DNA of 64,000 nucleotides from Eudromia elegans. Lineage: Eukaryota; Chordata; Aves; Tinamiformes; Tinamidae. Position numbers and translations under genes: made by a program. How positions within the stretch are numbered: position 1 is the stretch's first letter; each line of letters begins with the position of its first letter. The DNA lies in assembly GCA_003342815.1 (NCBI GenBank), contig PTEX01000147.1:761239-825238 (forward strand), given 5' to 3'. The notes beneath the pieces were generated by a model. The model saw only the letters and a list, made by a program, of their open reading frames with translations. It ran no database searches and was not told the origin of the DNA. Of this stretch, positions 48,801 through 60,480 are shown in pieces.

Positions 48801-51800
48801 TGCTTCTCTTTCTCTCTGCATTAAATACATGTTTATAATCCTCTCTTAAAGACAGGACAACAAGCTGCTGGATAAAGATGCACATATCTACATCACTCAT
48901 CTCTGCAAGCAGATTTTAAAGCGACCTTATACATGCTCAATGGTGGGATTGTTTTGGGAGCACCCACAGCACTAGAGTTCTCTTAGGACACTGGGAGAAC
49001 ACTATACGGCCCTCAGCCAGCCCAATGACTTTTGAGTTATAAAAACTCATTAATAAAAAGGATTAAGAGATCTTAAGGATGGCCCTGAAATTGCCTGTTC
49101 CAGACATTGCATTTGTAGAGAGTGAGGGCTGCCTGACTGGAACAGCAGATCTCGGGTCCTCAGAGTCTGGGATTTGGCAGTGATTCTTGAAGTGCTTCAA
49201 GAAGTACTTAGAAACATAGAATTTATTAGCTACACTGTCAAAGTCAGCAGCTTAGGGCTCAAATCTACAGCATCGGCTATAAAGGAGAAAACCCTTATTG
49301 CACTTTGTGCTGATGTGGTTAGCTGGATCAAGAGGCCAGAACGAGAACACTTTCCTACAGCCATGCATCACAAATGCCTGCAGGCCAATGAAAATGCTCA
49401 CCAAGAGGTTGCAAGTGCTTTTGAAGTCCTCATTCTGCCCCGTATTAAAGAACACATACCATGGTGGTTCTCAGTCTGTATTGCGGAAGTGCTGTCAGAA
49501 TAAAAACAGCTCCAAAAAAAAAGAGCCCACCATTTTTTCAGTTATCTCTGCATGTTCATTTAGGGAACATGTTCCTGCCTACAAGAGCAGGGCACAAATT
49601 TCTTACCCGAGAAGCCAGCTGGCAGGTGAGATGCATGAGGTGCTGAGCTGCCACATAGGTTGCTAACAACTTCTTTCTTCTTGTGTGATCTGTTGGTGAC
49701 TTCAAACACTGGACCATCCTGCTGAGCCTGCCTCTTTCCTCCCTTCAGACTGTAAGACACTAGAGCTGTGTTCACAAAAATTTATATAAATTTTATATTC
49801 TCTCTTACTCTAGGCTATAACTGTAATGATCATATAGTCTTAAACCATTATGAAATACTATCAAAAAAAGAAAAATTGAGACATATACTATGGCGCCTTT
49901 TTTTTTTTTAGCATTACAATACCTATCAGTACCTATACAACTTCCTCCTCCTCTTCCTTGTTTCTCTAAACGAGCTGCTTTTATCTTATGGACAAAAATC
50001 TCACCTCTGTTTTATTATCTTTATTCTGAGTGGAAGCTGTCAATAGCAAATGAAGACGAATTTGTAGGGGGAAGCTGAATTCACTTAATTTCCTTAGAGC
50101 AGAGACGAACTGTGGGATTTTGTGGAGTCAGAGACACCAGCTTGAGTATTAGTGATAGTATTAGTGCTATTAGTATGCTCTTATTTCTCCTTGACTTTGA
50201 AATAACAGTACAGGAAACAATTGCTTTGTCAGCTATTCTACAAAATACCAGTAAGGTCTCAGACGCATCTATGAGACATTAAACAGAGATATATTAGGCC
50301 TCCTGTCAGATTTAATTACTACTTAATTAGTACATTTATGGCTCCTCTGTGGGTAACTACATGCCTTCATGCCTGGCCTGCTGTGTGTGCCCCCAATTGC
50401 TGACACATCCCCTCAATGCGCACGTGAAAAACAAAAGAAAAAGCCTCTTGGGGACAACACCGAGGGTTGTTTTTCAGCCCCAGGCTACTCCAGGAGGAAC
50501 AGTCAGCTCTTTGTTAGGGACCGAAACATCAGCTGGACACACACACACTGGCTGGAGATTGCTCTTGGTCTCTGTTTCAGCGACAAAACACACAATTCAC
50601 ACAGGCCCACACAACAGTGGGCTTGTGTTTATCTACAAATTAATGGCTCCTCTTTCAAGGCAGTATTTCTCTGTGCATGTGCTCAAGCTAAGCGGTGAGA
50701 TGGACCGCAGGGTGGCAGCTGCCGTAGGTGGCCCTCCTAACTACTGGCATGCACTTGGTGCACACACTAAGGTAACAGGGCCTANCTTCACACCAGCAGG
50801 TACAAGACCTGGCATGCCTTTAGCCCCCCACGTAAACACCACAAGTAACAGCTTCTGCTTCGCCAAGACACATTGTTGGTTTTCTCCTGTTTGATCAAAG
50901 CAGAGCACCAGTAAAGGTCATATAATAATCGTGTTGAACCCGCAGAGAACTGACTCTACATTTCAGGCCTTAGCACGTTCTAATACGTTTGATTAGTCAA
51001 ACCCCTCTTTGAAGAGTCACTTTAGTGGCATCAGAGAGGTCTTCAACTACAGCTTGGTATCTCACCTATCGATCTCAAGTGTCCCAGTAAGCTTGGGTGA
51101 GTTGGCTGCAAGGAATTTGCACGATTAATCCAAAACATAGGACATGTTTTCAGGATTCAAATATCTGTTCTATTTTGCTGGCAACTAAATCTGGAGCCAA
51201 AGCTGGTTACATGAAGAATCCCGATTCACTTTGTTTACTACAAACACAGCAGGATTTCACAATAGTTTTGTATAAGCCCTTTGTGCAGACATCCAAGGGC
51301 TAGGGAGGCTGATGACCCTCAAATACCATTCAAAACAGACAGCCTATTATAGAACATTGCATTTTCTAACATGTCAGCAAAAATTTTATAGAGATGGTGT
51401 TAGTTGTTTGTTTTCTGCCAATATTTGTACTCACCATTTTGCTCCAGGGCAGAAAGGGAAGCTGCTCTGCATTACCACTCTCATGCAATCAGAGCAGGGG
51501 TAGGGGCAATGAATGGAGTAAAGGAGGACAGACAGAAGGAGCCTATTAATGTGTTTATGTGATTCGTGGAGAGTGGAGAACCAAGCCAGAGAGCTGGCTC
51601 CGGCATGGCCAGGCAGGGTGCCAAGGAGCTGGTGGAGGTTGCACAAGGATGCAGAGGCGTTTATGCAAGCACGTCACGTACCAGTGCCAGCGCTGCCTCG
51701 TGGGCAGGAGGTAGGGCCCTCGACACTCATGTGGGAGGTCTGCAGCGAGACCCACAGGAGGAGGTGGTTATGAGGTCCCAGCTTTCATAACAGCATCTCC

Positions 51801-54140
51801 CACCAGTAGGGATGTGGCATGGGAGGAGCTCGAGGAAACCAAAATAAACCCAGCGCCCAGCAGCACACTGGGAATGTGAGCAACCTCAGAGGCACAGACT
51901 GTGTAAGCTACAAGGATAAGGGCAGTCTATTCTCCAAAAAGTAAGTACAACTACCTTCTCCACTTTCTTTGTGTAACTGATTTGTGGAACTGCAGATGGT
52001 TCAGCTACACTGACTTACAGCTGTCAGCATAAGAAATCTGCGAAGATGCCTGGTGCAATATAAATGGGAACAGATAGAAATTCCAAACTTAGCCTTACTA
52101 CAGATCTAAGAATTAATTCAACAGTAAATGATTGGGGATTATTCTAGGTTTATTTGTTCTTTGCCTTTTATTNCCCTCTTGTTACAAAAACACTGTTTTA
52201 TGTAATTCAGACTGTTAATGCAGTCTCTAACAGTTGTGGCCACAAATCTGCAGCAGGAAAAGCTCTGTAACAAATCAAAACAGCACTTACAACAAGATGA
52301 GTCAGGGAGGTTTTGGGAAATACAGAGCAAGCCTGTAGCTACTGAACTAGCAAATATTGCAACGAAGGAGAACTCAATTCTCCCACATGAAGATACTTCT
52401 TTATGTGCAAAATCAGGAGGAATGCATTTTCTATCGAGGTATAGCAAAGAAAAACAGAAGGGAAAGGACAGCAGAGGAATATCACCTTTGACTTTGAATT
52501 AACAGATAAAATATAGTTACCATAGGAAGTTTCAGAATACAATATTCGCTTCTAATAAAGTTGTGTTCCTGCTTTTTGTTGGGTCTCATTTATCATAATG
52601 TGAAAGCACTATCAACAAAAACATGTTAGGATAAGACAGTAATGCTCACTATACTTACACAGCATAGTAAAAGTGCCATGTAGCAGTTTCTGCTGACCAG
52701 TCCTGGTAAATGCACTGCTGAACTTGAGCAATTATACTACAACTTCAAGCTGGGACAGACAAGAGGCAAGTGCCTGCTTAGAACTGCTGGCATCAGTATC
52801 CTGCTGTGGTTCTCTGATGTTCTCTCGCTCCATGGTGACAGCTGGAAGAACTGGAAAAAGTTCTTCAGCACGTGAGTGCTCTCTGCAGTGCATTCATAAT
52901 CATTTTAATGATTATAAGTGAAACCAGTTCCAGAAATTTCACTTTTTTCATTAAAGCTTTTCACTATGATAGATTCCCAAGTGAAAAGTGGTGGCCACAT
53001 CTAAATCAGGGTACAGCAAGGGATTAGCAGTGTTCAACAGCAGTCTGCATCAGGGAAGGTCTGCAAGTGTTCAGAAATACTGTCTTCATGTGTAGCTATC
53101 AGAGGGCTCTAGGAAACAGGCAAGAAAGGAATCAGCTAGCCAAAGCAACTTGGTTTTTTTTATAAAAAAGTCATGTCCTTAATACTCAAACTGTCACATT
53201 AAAGATGGAGTAGAGTTATGGGTTATGAAGCATAATCACTTGTTTTGCCACCCAACATGCAATCAAATAATGCTCCGGAAAGACAATGTGATATCTAAAG
53301 TCTGACCTAAGAATCCAGATAAACACTAACTTAACAACATGCTGTCTTTCCTACCTGAAATTCTTGATAAGGACAGTTTTGCAATGGCAAGCAGAAACTT
53401 TTTCTGAATGCATTACTGTCTACTTGGTACTGACAAATATCATACCCCGACCCTCCTAAAATGTCAAAAATCAACCAGATACGATTACACAAATATTTTG
53501 ATTTTTCTGCTTAATTTCTTTTGTGGTAGTGATGTGGATTTTTCACATTTTCAGTCTCATCTCTTCTAGGATGGGAGGTACCAAAGTAGGCATGTACTCA
53601 TAAATACACACACTATTACGAAGTCGCAGGACTACAGGGGTTAAGGCTTTACACAAGACAACTATTACTGAATGACCCAATGAAATTGTGGGCACCACCA
53701 ATAATAGAATAGCCATCAATATTCATACCTTTTAATCCAGGAGCAGAGTACTTGAACATCTCAAGTCCATTTTCTTTATGGACGCAGCTTGCAAAATCCC
53801 TAGCTTCTTTGGCAATCAGGAAACACTCACCCCACAGAGGCACCAATGCAGCATTTCCTGAGACACAAATGCTTCCAGAGCAGTTTTCTCACAGTTCCCT
53901 TTCCCTGCTTGAGGGCTATCAGGATTTAGCTCTTTCTGTGGTTAAATGACTGGGAGCAAGTGGTGACAGGAACAAGGAACTAGCGAAGCCTTTCATAATA
54001 TGAGACAACTGCTTTTCATAGAGCTCCTGTCTCTTGCCTGAATTCTTCCAGTCACTTTTCATTGCAACAGGCTTAACCAAAAGCTTGGAAATTTAAAGAG
54101 ACTGAAAAAAAACATAAGGCAGAAAAACCTCAATACTTTG
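45838..54140. other. Gene-poor intergenic stretch between NPL and the SOUL gene
   Basis: About 8.3 kb with ordinary base composition. I found no set of exons that join in frame and no recognisable protein. Open frames at 49174-49503 (+), 50349-50894 (+) and about 53649-53870 (-) have no family I recognise. There is a canonical AATAAA followed by GT-rich sequence at 52554. No CR1 copy of clear type was seen here. The stretch may hold regulatory DNA or a lncRNA, which the sequence alone does not show. Confidence 0.5.
52554..52559 (+). terminator. Orphan polyadenylation-like signal
   Basis: AATAAA followed within about 5-25 bases by GT/T-rich sequence (GTTGTG...TTTTTGTTGGG), the layout of a real poly(A) site. 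No recognised + strand gene ends here. It could be the 3' end of an unrecognised non-coding transcript or chance. Confidence 0.25.
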
Positions 54141-54148
54141 TTCTGCCC

Positions 54149-54156
54149 TATTTATA
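54149..54156 (+). promoter_or_regulatory. TATA-like box upstream of the SOUL gene
   Basis: TATTTATA lies about 55 bases before the proposed ATG at 54210, so initiation near 54180 would give a 5' UTR of about 30 bases. This fits a tissue-restricted TATA promoter with no CpG island. The alternative is an upstream non-coding exon joined at an acceptor near 54199. Confidence 0.4.
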
Positions 54157-54209
54157 ACACGAGGCAGGAAAATGCCAATGAATTGTGTCTGCATTTCAGC
54201 TGTGGCAAG

Positions 54210-56096
54210 ATGATCAAATCCTTCAAGCAAACATTTCTTTCTCTGGATCTGCAGTCCCCTCGGTGGAGCTCAACTGAGACCGTGGTAATGCCCGAGGGCT
54301 GGGGGTGCAAATGAAGCTCTGCATTCAGGGTGCTGCAGACCTAAGGTGCATTTGGTATTCTGCACCTGAAAACAAAGAAGCTGGGAAGCAAAAAAGAGCT
54401 GGTCACTCCTAGGTGGTGTGGGACACTGGAAGAGGGTGGGCAGGAATTAAGCTGTGACAAATGCCACCCTCGCGGCTGCTGTGACTTTTTGCTACCCTTT
54501 AGGCAAAAGATTATGAGCTGCGTCAGTACGAGACTGCCAAGTGGGTTAGCACTGTCATCAGGGGAGAGACCCAGAAGGAGGCGACTCGCCAGGGCTTCTG
54601 GAAACTCTTCCACTATATTCAAGGAAAGAATGAGAAAGGTATGAAGCTGTGCTGGCCTGGAACTGTTGTGTACATAGAAGACAAAGCTGAACAGAATGCA
54701 TTAAATGAGCTGGATCACATTGCAGTATCCCTTTCCTGCTCTAACCCCTTTGTCTTCTTTCAGGCCATTACTCATTACATCCTCTCTCCATCATCTTCCA
54801 GGACCAACAACCTTGCATAAACAGAAAGCAAGCAGCTTAATTCTATGTTCAAATGACCCCATGGGATGATAAAAGTTGCTACAACAGCCTGAACTGGGCT
54901 CCAGTTAGCATATTAAGGACTAGAGAACAGATGGGTGGGCAGCAATGCCTTGTCTCACATGAATGTTGAGAGGCTGCTAAGCCTCAGGGCTGAGGCTGCC
55001 TTGACATCTGCCTTGACAGCAGCAGTGAGGCAGCTTCTACTTGCACCTGAGCATATTAATTTCTTCTAGAAATGAAGATCGATATGACTGTCCCAGTGAC
55101 ATGCCTGGTAAAGCCTGGCTGCACAGACTTCAAGATCTCTTTCTTCGTGCCCTTTGAACATCAGGACTCTCCTCCACAGCCCAGTGACTCCGAAGTGTTT
55201 GTTGAAGAGCGAAAGGCTGCCGGTATCTTTGTCAGGTGAGCAGCAGCGTGCCTCATGGACAGTAAAAGGTTATCTGACCACAAAAAGCATACATTCTTCC
55301 CCCATTGATGTCTGAGTAATAGCTAGGGCTTTAGATGAGCCAAGCTTAAGGAAAGTAAGGACTCTGAAATCATTATTTGCTTTTGGGATGGGCATACAAA
55401 GGCTCCTGTGGGGTGTCCTGCTGACTTGTCTGCTTTTGGGACAGGCATATAAAGGTTCCTGGGGTGTCCTGCTGAGGACAAGTATCTGTAAGCTTTAAGA
55501 CACTCCTTTTTCAGCAGATTCTTGCATTCTGTGCTGGGAGGATTTTATCCAAGTGTAGCCCTCAGCACATCCTTGCTTTGGGCAGTCTCCAGGCCACAAG
55601 AGCTAAATCCTTGTCCAGCCAACACTTACCTGTAGAGTTGCTCAAAAATCCCCAGGTCATTCTGCCTTCCATGTGTGTCAAAGTCAGGTTGTACCAGTTC
55701 ATGCTCCTGCAATCACTAGCCACACCTGGATAGTATTTTTCATAACTTAAAAACTTTTCAAAATAGCACCAACAGCCACACATTCCCTCAACAGCTGTCC
55801 AGTTTAATACCTACATAGTTGGGAAGCCTAGTATTTCTATGGAAACAGGAGGAAAACATTTTTGACTCTACCTTAAATTCCTATAAGTTGATAAAAACCC
55901 TTCTCCCCCAACTTCTTCCAGGTCTTTTGGTGGTTTTGCCTCACCAGAGAAATATGCAGAGGAAGCTGAAGTACTGGCCAAAATCCTGAGAAACAGAGGC
56001 CAATTATTCCATGAAGATTTCTTCTACACTGCAGGTTATGACAGTCCTTTCAAACTCTTCAATAGGCACAATGAAGTATGGTATTTTAAAAAGTAA
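54210..56096 (+). CDS. SOUL: SOUL/HEBP2-family heme-binding protein (4 exons, 183 aa)
   Basis: Member of the SOUL/HBP family, small soluble proteins that bind heme and porphyrins; a bird member was first described in retina and pineal gland. Exons: 54210-54284, 54503-54638, 55070-55235 and 55922-56096 (TAA), all with GT-AG borders and matching phases. Exons 2-4 carry the family signature: YELRQYETAKWVST near the N-terminus, the very typical GKNEKEMKIDMTVPV, then FKISFFVPFE, VFVEERKAAGIFVRSFGGFA, FYTAGYDSPFKLFNRHNEVW at the C-terminus. The GKNEKEMKI block is closer to HEBP2/SOUL than to HEBP1. Exon 1 (25 residues, MIKSFKQTF...) is inferred from its ATG, correct donor and phase; it is the least certain part. 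No canonical poly(A) hexamer was found before the convergent GAS5 3' end; a CATAAA variant lies at 56799. Not a recognised neighbour of NPL in mammals. Confidence 0.92.
55379..55475. repeat. Two-copy tandem duplication, period about 52 bp
   Basis: A unit of about 45 bases (TGCTTTTGGG..GGGTGTCCTGCTGA) at 55379-55424 recurs at 55431-55475 with a few changes and a small deletion, inside the third intron of the SOUL gene. Confidence 0.8.
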
Positions 56097-56849
56097 TATG
56101 GGGGAAATAAGAACCTACTAATCAGTTCTGGATGAGAACAGGCATTACCAGCTCTTGCTTTACTGCAAAAGAGACTAAATTTTCACAGACACAGAAGCTT
56201 TTTATCTAGGACAAGGCCTCTCCAGCTAAAAAAGCTCAGCCTTTTTTTTTTTTTTTTTACAAGGTAAAGCTTAAATTCAAGTATCTCATGCCTGCTGGGC
56301 AGAAGTGACTCATTTCCACTCCTTTTACCAAAAAATTCTATCTATTCTACCTTGGGATCTGAAACCATTACTACAGACAACTTAAATCTCTACTTCCGAT
56401 TAGCAGTGCTACACCTGCACCGTCCAAACATTATGCAGAGTAGGTTCTTCAGAACTGACTTTTCCCCACATTCAGAAGCCAAGGGAGAAAGGTTACCAGT
56501 GTCCAAGCTCTATGCTTACCTTGTCTACATCTACCAGAGGGGCCTAAAGGGCTTCTTACCTTTACAGAAACTTGGTCTGTTTAAAATTCACAAGCAGTAT
56601 TATTTTATACATGTGACAGCTAAACATGAAGTGCTACTTCACTACAACCTTAAGTTACTTAGTATCTATGCATGATTCAGGCCAACTCTGCCTTAATGCC
56701 AGCAATAATGGCATGTCTGAAGCCCTGCAAGTTTAAAGACTTTGCAGAGCTCCCATTTCCTTAATTTATTTTGCTCTAAGTCTATCTTTTGAAGCTTTCA
56801 TAAAATAGCCTGGAGCTTCAAGAGCAAGTCAAAAACCAGTTCACAACAA
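56097..56849. other. Spacer / probable SOUL 3' UTR, convergent with GAS5
   Basis: About 750 bases between the SOUL stop and the inferred GAS5 3' end. It includes a T18-type run near 56243-56260. A 107-residue open frame at 56352-56675 has no recognised similarity and lies in the likely 3' UTR. Confidence 0.5.
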
Positions 56850-56868
56850 CAAGCAGAGTTTGCAAGAG

Positions 56869-56874
56869 TTTATT
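56869..56874 (-). terminator. GAS5 polyadenylation signal (AATAAA on the minus strand)
   Basis: TTTATT on the + strand, inside the inferred last exon, about 90 bases after its acceptor at 56963-56964. It predicts cleavage near 56850. Confidence 0.65.
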
Positions 56875-57019
56875 GGTTCCAATCAATATTGGGTATTACC
56901 ACAAAGCCATGTTTTTTTAATGCTGTTCATGGAGTGTAGCCCCTTGTTCTGCAATCTTCCCCCTATTAAGACAGACACAGGAACTATTACAGGGCACCAA
57001 ATTGACAAGTAGTTTGCTG

Positions 57020-57096
57020 GGAACAATTCAGACCTTAGATTTTCATCTCTATTCAGAGAGAGAGTTCAAGCTAAGGTTGTAATCATCATCTGTTCC
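57020..57096 (-). ncRNA. SNORD81: SNORD81 (box C/D snoRNA in the last GAS5 intron)
   Basis: C box GATGATGA-type at 57082-57088 and D box CTGA at 57028-57031, closed by a GGAACA/TGTTCC terminal stem. Its guide TTGAACTCTCTC before an internal CTGA is the signature of SNORD81 (28S methylation, A391 in human numbering from memory). Minus strand, 3'-most snoRNA, as in mammals. Confidence 0.92.
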
Positions 57097-57243
57097 AGCC
57101 AAGAAAACTCAATATTATTGTGGTTGTGTATACTCACTTTTTAGATCCTCATAGTCTCCAAGCTGCCTCCCAACCTAAATCAAGAAAAACAAGCTTATCA
57201 TTCATAGTAGCACAATTGCATAGAGCTTCTTTCTGCAGTGCTA

Positions 57244-57321
57244 TAGCCTCAGAAAGAGTGGAACGGAAATGGGTGATATCACAGTAATTCATCTGGCAGA
57301 ATCAAATTTCATCAGTGGCTA
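57244..57321 (-). ncRNA. SNORD47: SNORD47 (box C/D snoRNA in GAS5)
   Basis: Bases TGATATCAC...CCGTTCCA...TTCTGAGG match SNORD47. C box CTGATGA near 57309-57315, D box CTGA at 57249-57252, and a TAGCC/GGCTA terminal stem. It guides 28S rRNA methylation in other vertebrates. Confidence 0.93.
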
Positions 57322-57906
57322 CAAATATTCTCCAATTTTTTTTTTTTTAGGAAAATATTAATCTGTTGTGATCTTACCTAATGAAGTTGCAGACAGAATT
57401 GTGCTTTCCTGAGGAAGAACAGAATTTTTAGAACAGAAGGAAACAATATGCAAACTGAATTACACATCTATGAAATTGTATTTACCAAACAAAATTTTAA
57501 AAAGATTACTTTCAGGTGCCAGCTTACAACAGCTTCTAATTCTAGCACTTTGGTACAGATTTACAAATCCTCTGAATTTGAAATACTATTATTAGCATTA
57601 CAAGAATCAGGAAAAAGCATGTAGCTACTAACTTGTGATACTGCCCATTCCCAAAGCCCATTCCCAAAGTCTTATTCTATCACATTGAGTTTTGATGCCC
57701 AAAATACAATTCTTATCTTGAAACTTCCTCAAAATTGAAAGTCAAGTCTACACAAGGAAATCAGTTTTCAATAATCAACTAGAAGTTTAAAGTTTATTTA
57801 CAACCAATATAGCCAAGATAATTATTAAATTAATAACTTTTGCCAGCTACAGAACACAAGTTTTATTTTAAGTGCAAAATTGCTCTGTCAGACCATAAAC
57901 TAGACA

Positions 57907-57971
57907 GATACATCAGACAGGAGTGATGCTTGTTACTGTGCAATCTGCTGAATTATGTTATCAATGTAATA
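57907..57971 (-). pseudogene. SNORD80: Decayed SNORD80
   Basis: It is in the SNORD80 position, between SNORD79 and SNORD47, and is alignable to the SNORD77/80-type copies at 61303-61385 and 61539-61619. The C box reads TTGATAA instead of RTGATGA. The first guide reads CATAATTCAGCAGA where the intact copies have CATAGTTCAGCAGA. The internal C' (TGATGA) is gone. The second guide before the D box (57913-57916) has several changes. The terminal stem is weak. I infer loss of function. A sequencing error cannot explain so many changes. Confidence 0.75.
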
Positions 57972-58510
57972 CTGGTTGAAATAGCCTCATCACCAACTCA
58001 GTTTCTTTACTACTTTCCCTTGCTGAAAGCATCAACCAATAAAAACATTTAAGTCATGGAGGCCACACTTTCTCTGTTCACACCAGCAGCACTCTACATG
58101 ATGCTCACCAGCTCTTATAGTTCAGGGATTGGGGAAGTATCAAGTCACACCCACTCTGGAAGAGCTCTTGTCATTAACATCTACTTCAGAACTACACAGA
58201 AGTTCATTACTGCTCAGCAGTATTTTGTTTGTCCCTACAGTTAAGTGCAGGTGGAAGGCTGAGAACACATTGAAGGCATACAGATCAGATCTATTCTACC
58301 ACTATCTTCAGGCACTACCAGCCAGGCATGCACCCTAAAGGCAGTTTTTTTACCATGTATCAAACCCTGCAGTCTGGAAGTTATGGTCTGCTCTTACCTC
58401 AGGCAGAAGCTAGTCTTGCTTCATAAATTTCCCAAAGGCATCACCCTGCAACAAATGATTTTTTGTTAATGCTCTCCTTGGCAGCATCTCAGGAGTTAGC
58501 TTGTGTGCAT

Positions 58511-58591
58511 GTACTGTTTCAGTGCAAGAGTTCTCCTCAGCCTCTTTCAGAGAGATTCCCATTGCTTAGAAATGATCATCACAAACAGTAC
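58511..58591 (-). ncRNA. SNORD79: SNORD79 (box C/D snoRNA in GAS5)
   Basis: Long GTACTGTTT/AAACAGTAC terminal stem, C box TGATGAT at 58575-58581, D box CTGA at 58519-58522, and D' CTGA at 58547-58550 preceded by the guide GCAATGGGAATCTCT that marks SNORD79 (28S target). Confidence 0.93.
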
Positions 58592-59666
58592 GGCTTCACA
58601 TCCTGTTGCTTTTGTTCCTCCTTACTGGAGGAGCCAATCTCAGTCATTTCAGACCTTACCACTAGCCACATCTTCATTCACAACACGTAATAGCCTTAAT
58701 CCAGGCTTTCAGATAAACCATTTCCTCAATTACTCCAACACTAAGGTTGGAGCTATTCTTCACAAAAGCCCACTGTGTAATTTAACCATGTAGTGGTTTC
58801 TAGTGCATCAGTAGAGCCCCGATGCTAGCTTTTGCTCTGTCATGTCACCACACCTTTTCATCAACTAGAAAATCAAGCAGTGCACAAGTCACATATTGCA
58901 GTTGGCCCACACCATTTCAACTCAATGGAAAGCAAGTGATATTGCTAAGTAACATTATAGCCAATGTGAAACAAACATCTTACCATTTACAAGCATACTG
59001 CTGTGAAGTGTCTGGCAGCTCTTCTGGTAGCAAATCTGAGATACACACATGAAATATTTCAGTCCACTGGCTCATGTTACTTCATAATCTCATTAAGATT
59101 CCCAAACCCTTTGTCCACTTTTACAATCACCGTCTTTTATCACAGTCTTTACAGATTCTAGACATGGACTGAAGCAACTGGTGCTTGTGAATGCAAAGCA
59201 CAGGCTGGCACATGTTCTGATGGCAGCCAGAAGCACTCACATTTTACCTCCTCTGCTCCAGTAAAGGGAAAGCAACCCATCTAATCTACGCTCTTCTAGG
59301 AGGTAGAGACATAACTTTAGCAGCACCATTCCTTATTCCCACTACAGATCAAGCATTTCTGCTATTTATACTTCCTATGTGGTCTGATGACTATTAGAGT
59401 TCCACACACCAGTGAAGCCAAATGCCAATCACTTCTGAAAGTTTAAAGGGCAAAACACAGATCATTTGGTAAGCAGCATACAATCAATTTTTACACTTTT
59501 GAGATATAGTACTTTGACCTGTACTGCCAAATGAATTTCTAAGGCTTCCAGTGAGGCTATTTCTGTTAACATCATGTGATCTGGCGTTCTTTGAGATACA
59601 GAATTCCCTCCCATGTCAAGCAATCAATTACTCCATTGCCACCACATTTACAACTACAGCCAATTA

Positions 59667-59740
59667 CAGGGTCTTTCAGTAAAGAACAGTCCACAGAATT
59701 GTTTCAGGTCAGACATTTGGCAACATCATCACAACCCTGT
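59667..59740 (-). ncRNA. SNORD78: SNORD78 (box C/D snoRNA in GAS5)
   Basis: TGATGATGTTG followed by AAATGTCTGACCTGAAA matches SNORD78. C box at 59725-59731, D box CTGA at 59676-59679, terminal stem ACAGGG/CCCTGT. 28S guide in mammals. Confidence 0.93.
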
Positions 59741-59994
59741 AAGACCCCTGCCTATAGAATTTCCATTTCCTTTCTCAAGAGTACTCAAACCAAGTCCCCA
59801 AATACAAAAATCAAAACCCAAGGAAATCCACAGGAAGCTTCTTGCATATGATCAGTTTGCTAGCAACTTACATTTGCTGGCAACACTACCAACTGCAGGG
59901 CTTTACAGCTCCACTCCAGCCCTGCAACATAAGAAAGCGTGTTAGAACAACGTGCAAGCCATCAGAAAAACATAAAAAAAAAATCTAGTCAGAA

Positions 59995-60067
59995 GCCTGA
60001 AGTCAGATAGAGCTAATTGCAGACCTCCACGATTGAAGTCAGTTTATTCACATCTCATCATGCAGGC
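59995..60067 (-). ncRNA. SNORD44: SNORD44 (box C/D snoRNA in GAS5)
   Basis: The 3' part GCAATTAGCTCTATCTGACT matches the strongly conserved 3' end of SNORD44 (18S A166 guide in human). C box ATGATGA at 60055-60061, D box CTGA at 60003-60006, terminal stem GCCTG/CAGGC. Confidence 0.93.
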
Positions 60068-60480
60068 AGCTTCACTGGACAGCTATCTACTTTAGGCTAC
60101 AGCTGGTGTGGCAAACAGGGCAAATGCTCAAATGGTGCTATCAGAACAACTTAACAGGCTCGCAGGCACACAGCACCACAGCAGTTTCACACAAACAAGC
60201 ATGCCAAGGTAGGGCACTTCATCCTACACTTCTCCCCTTAAGCATTCTTCTATTTTTAAGTTGAATGCAATCAACAGCCAAAGCCAACACCAGCGCCCTC
60301 TCCCCAATTTAAGACTTCATTTCACAGGCATACTCTAGGCATATTTTTATACTCTATTTGCCAAATTAGAAGTACTTACACCATGGTCAGAAGCACTCAG
60401 AAAGCCTGCAAAGAACAAGTTCCTGTTAAATAAGCTCGAAGCAAAAAGTTTTAGCCTAGAACAACAATTTTAGCAAAGGA

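Noticed and set aside
50349-50894. 181-codon open frame on + strand
   Set aside because: A second overlapping frame is open over much of the same interval, there are no splice borders or motifs, and the translation has no recognisable family. It is probably chance.
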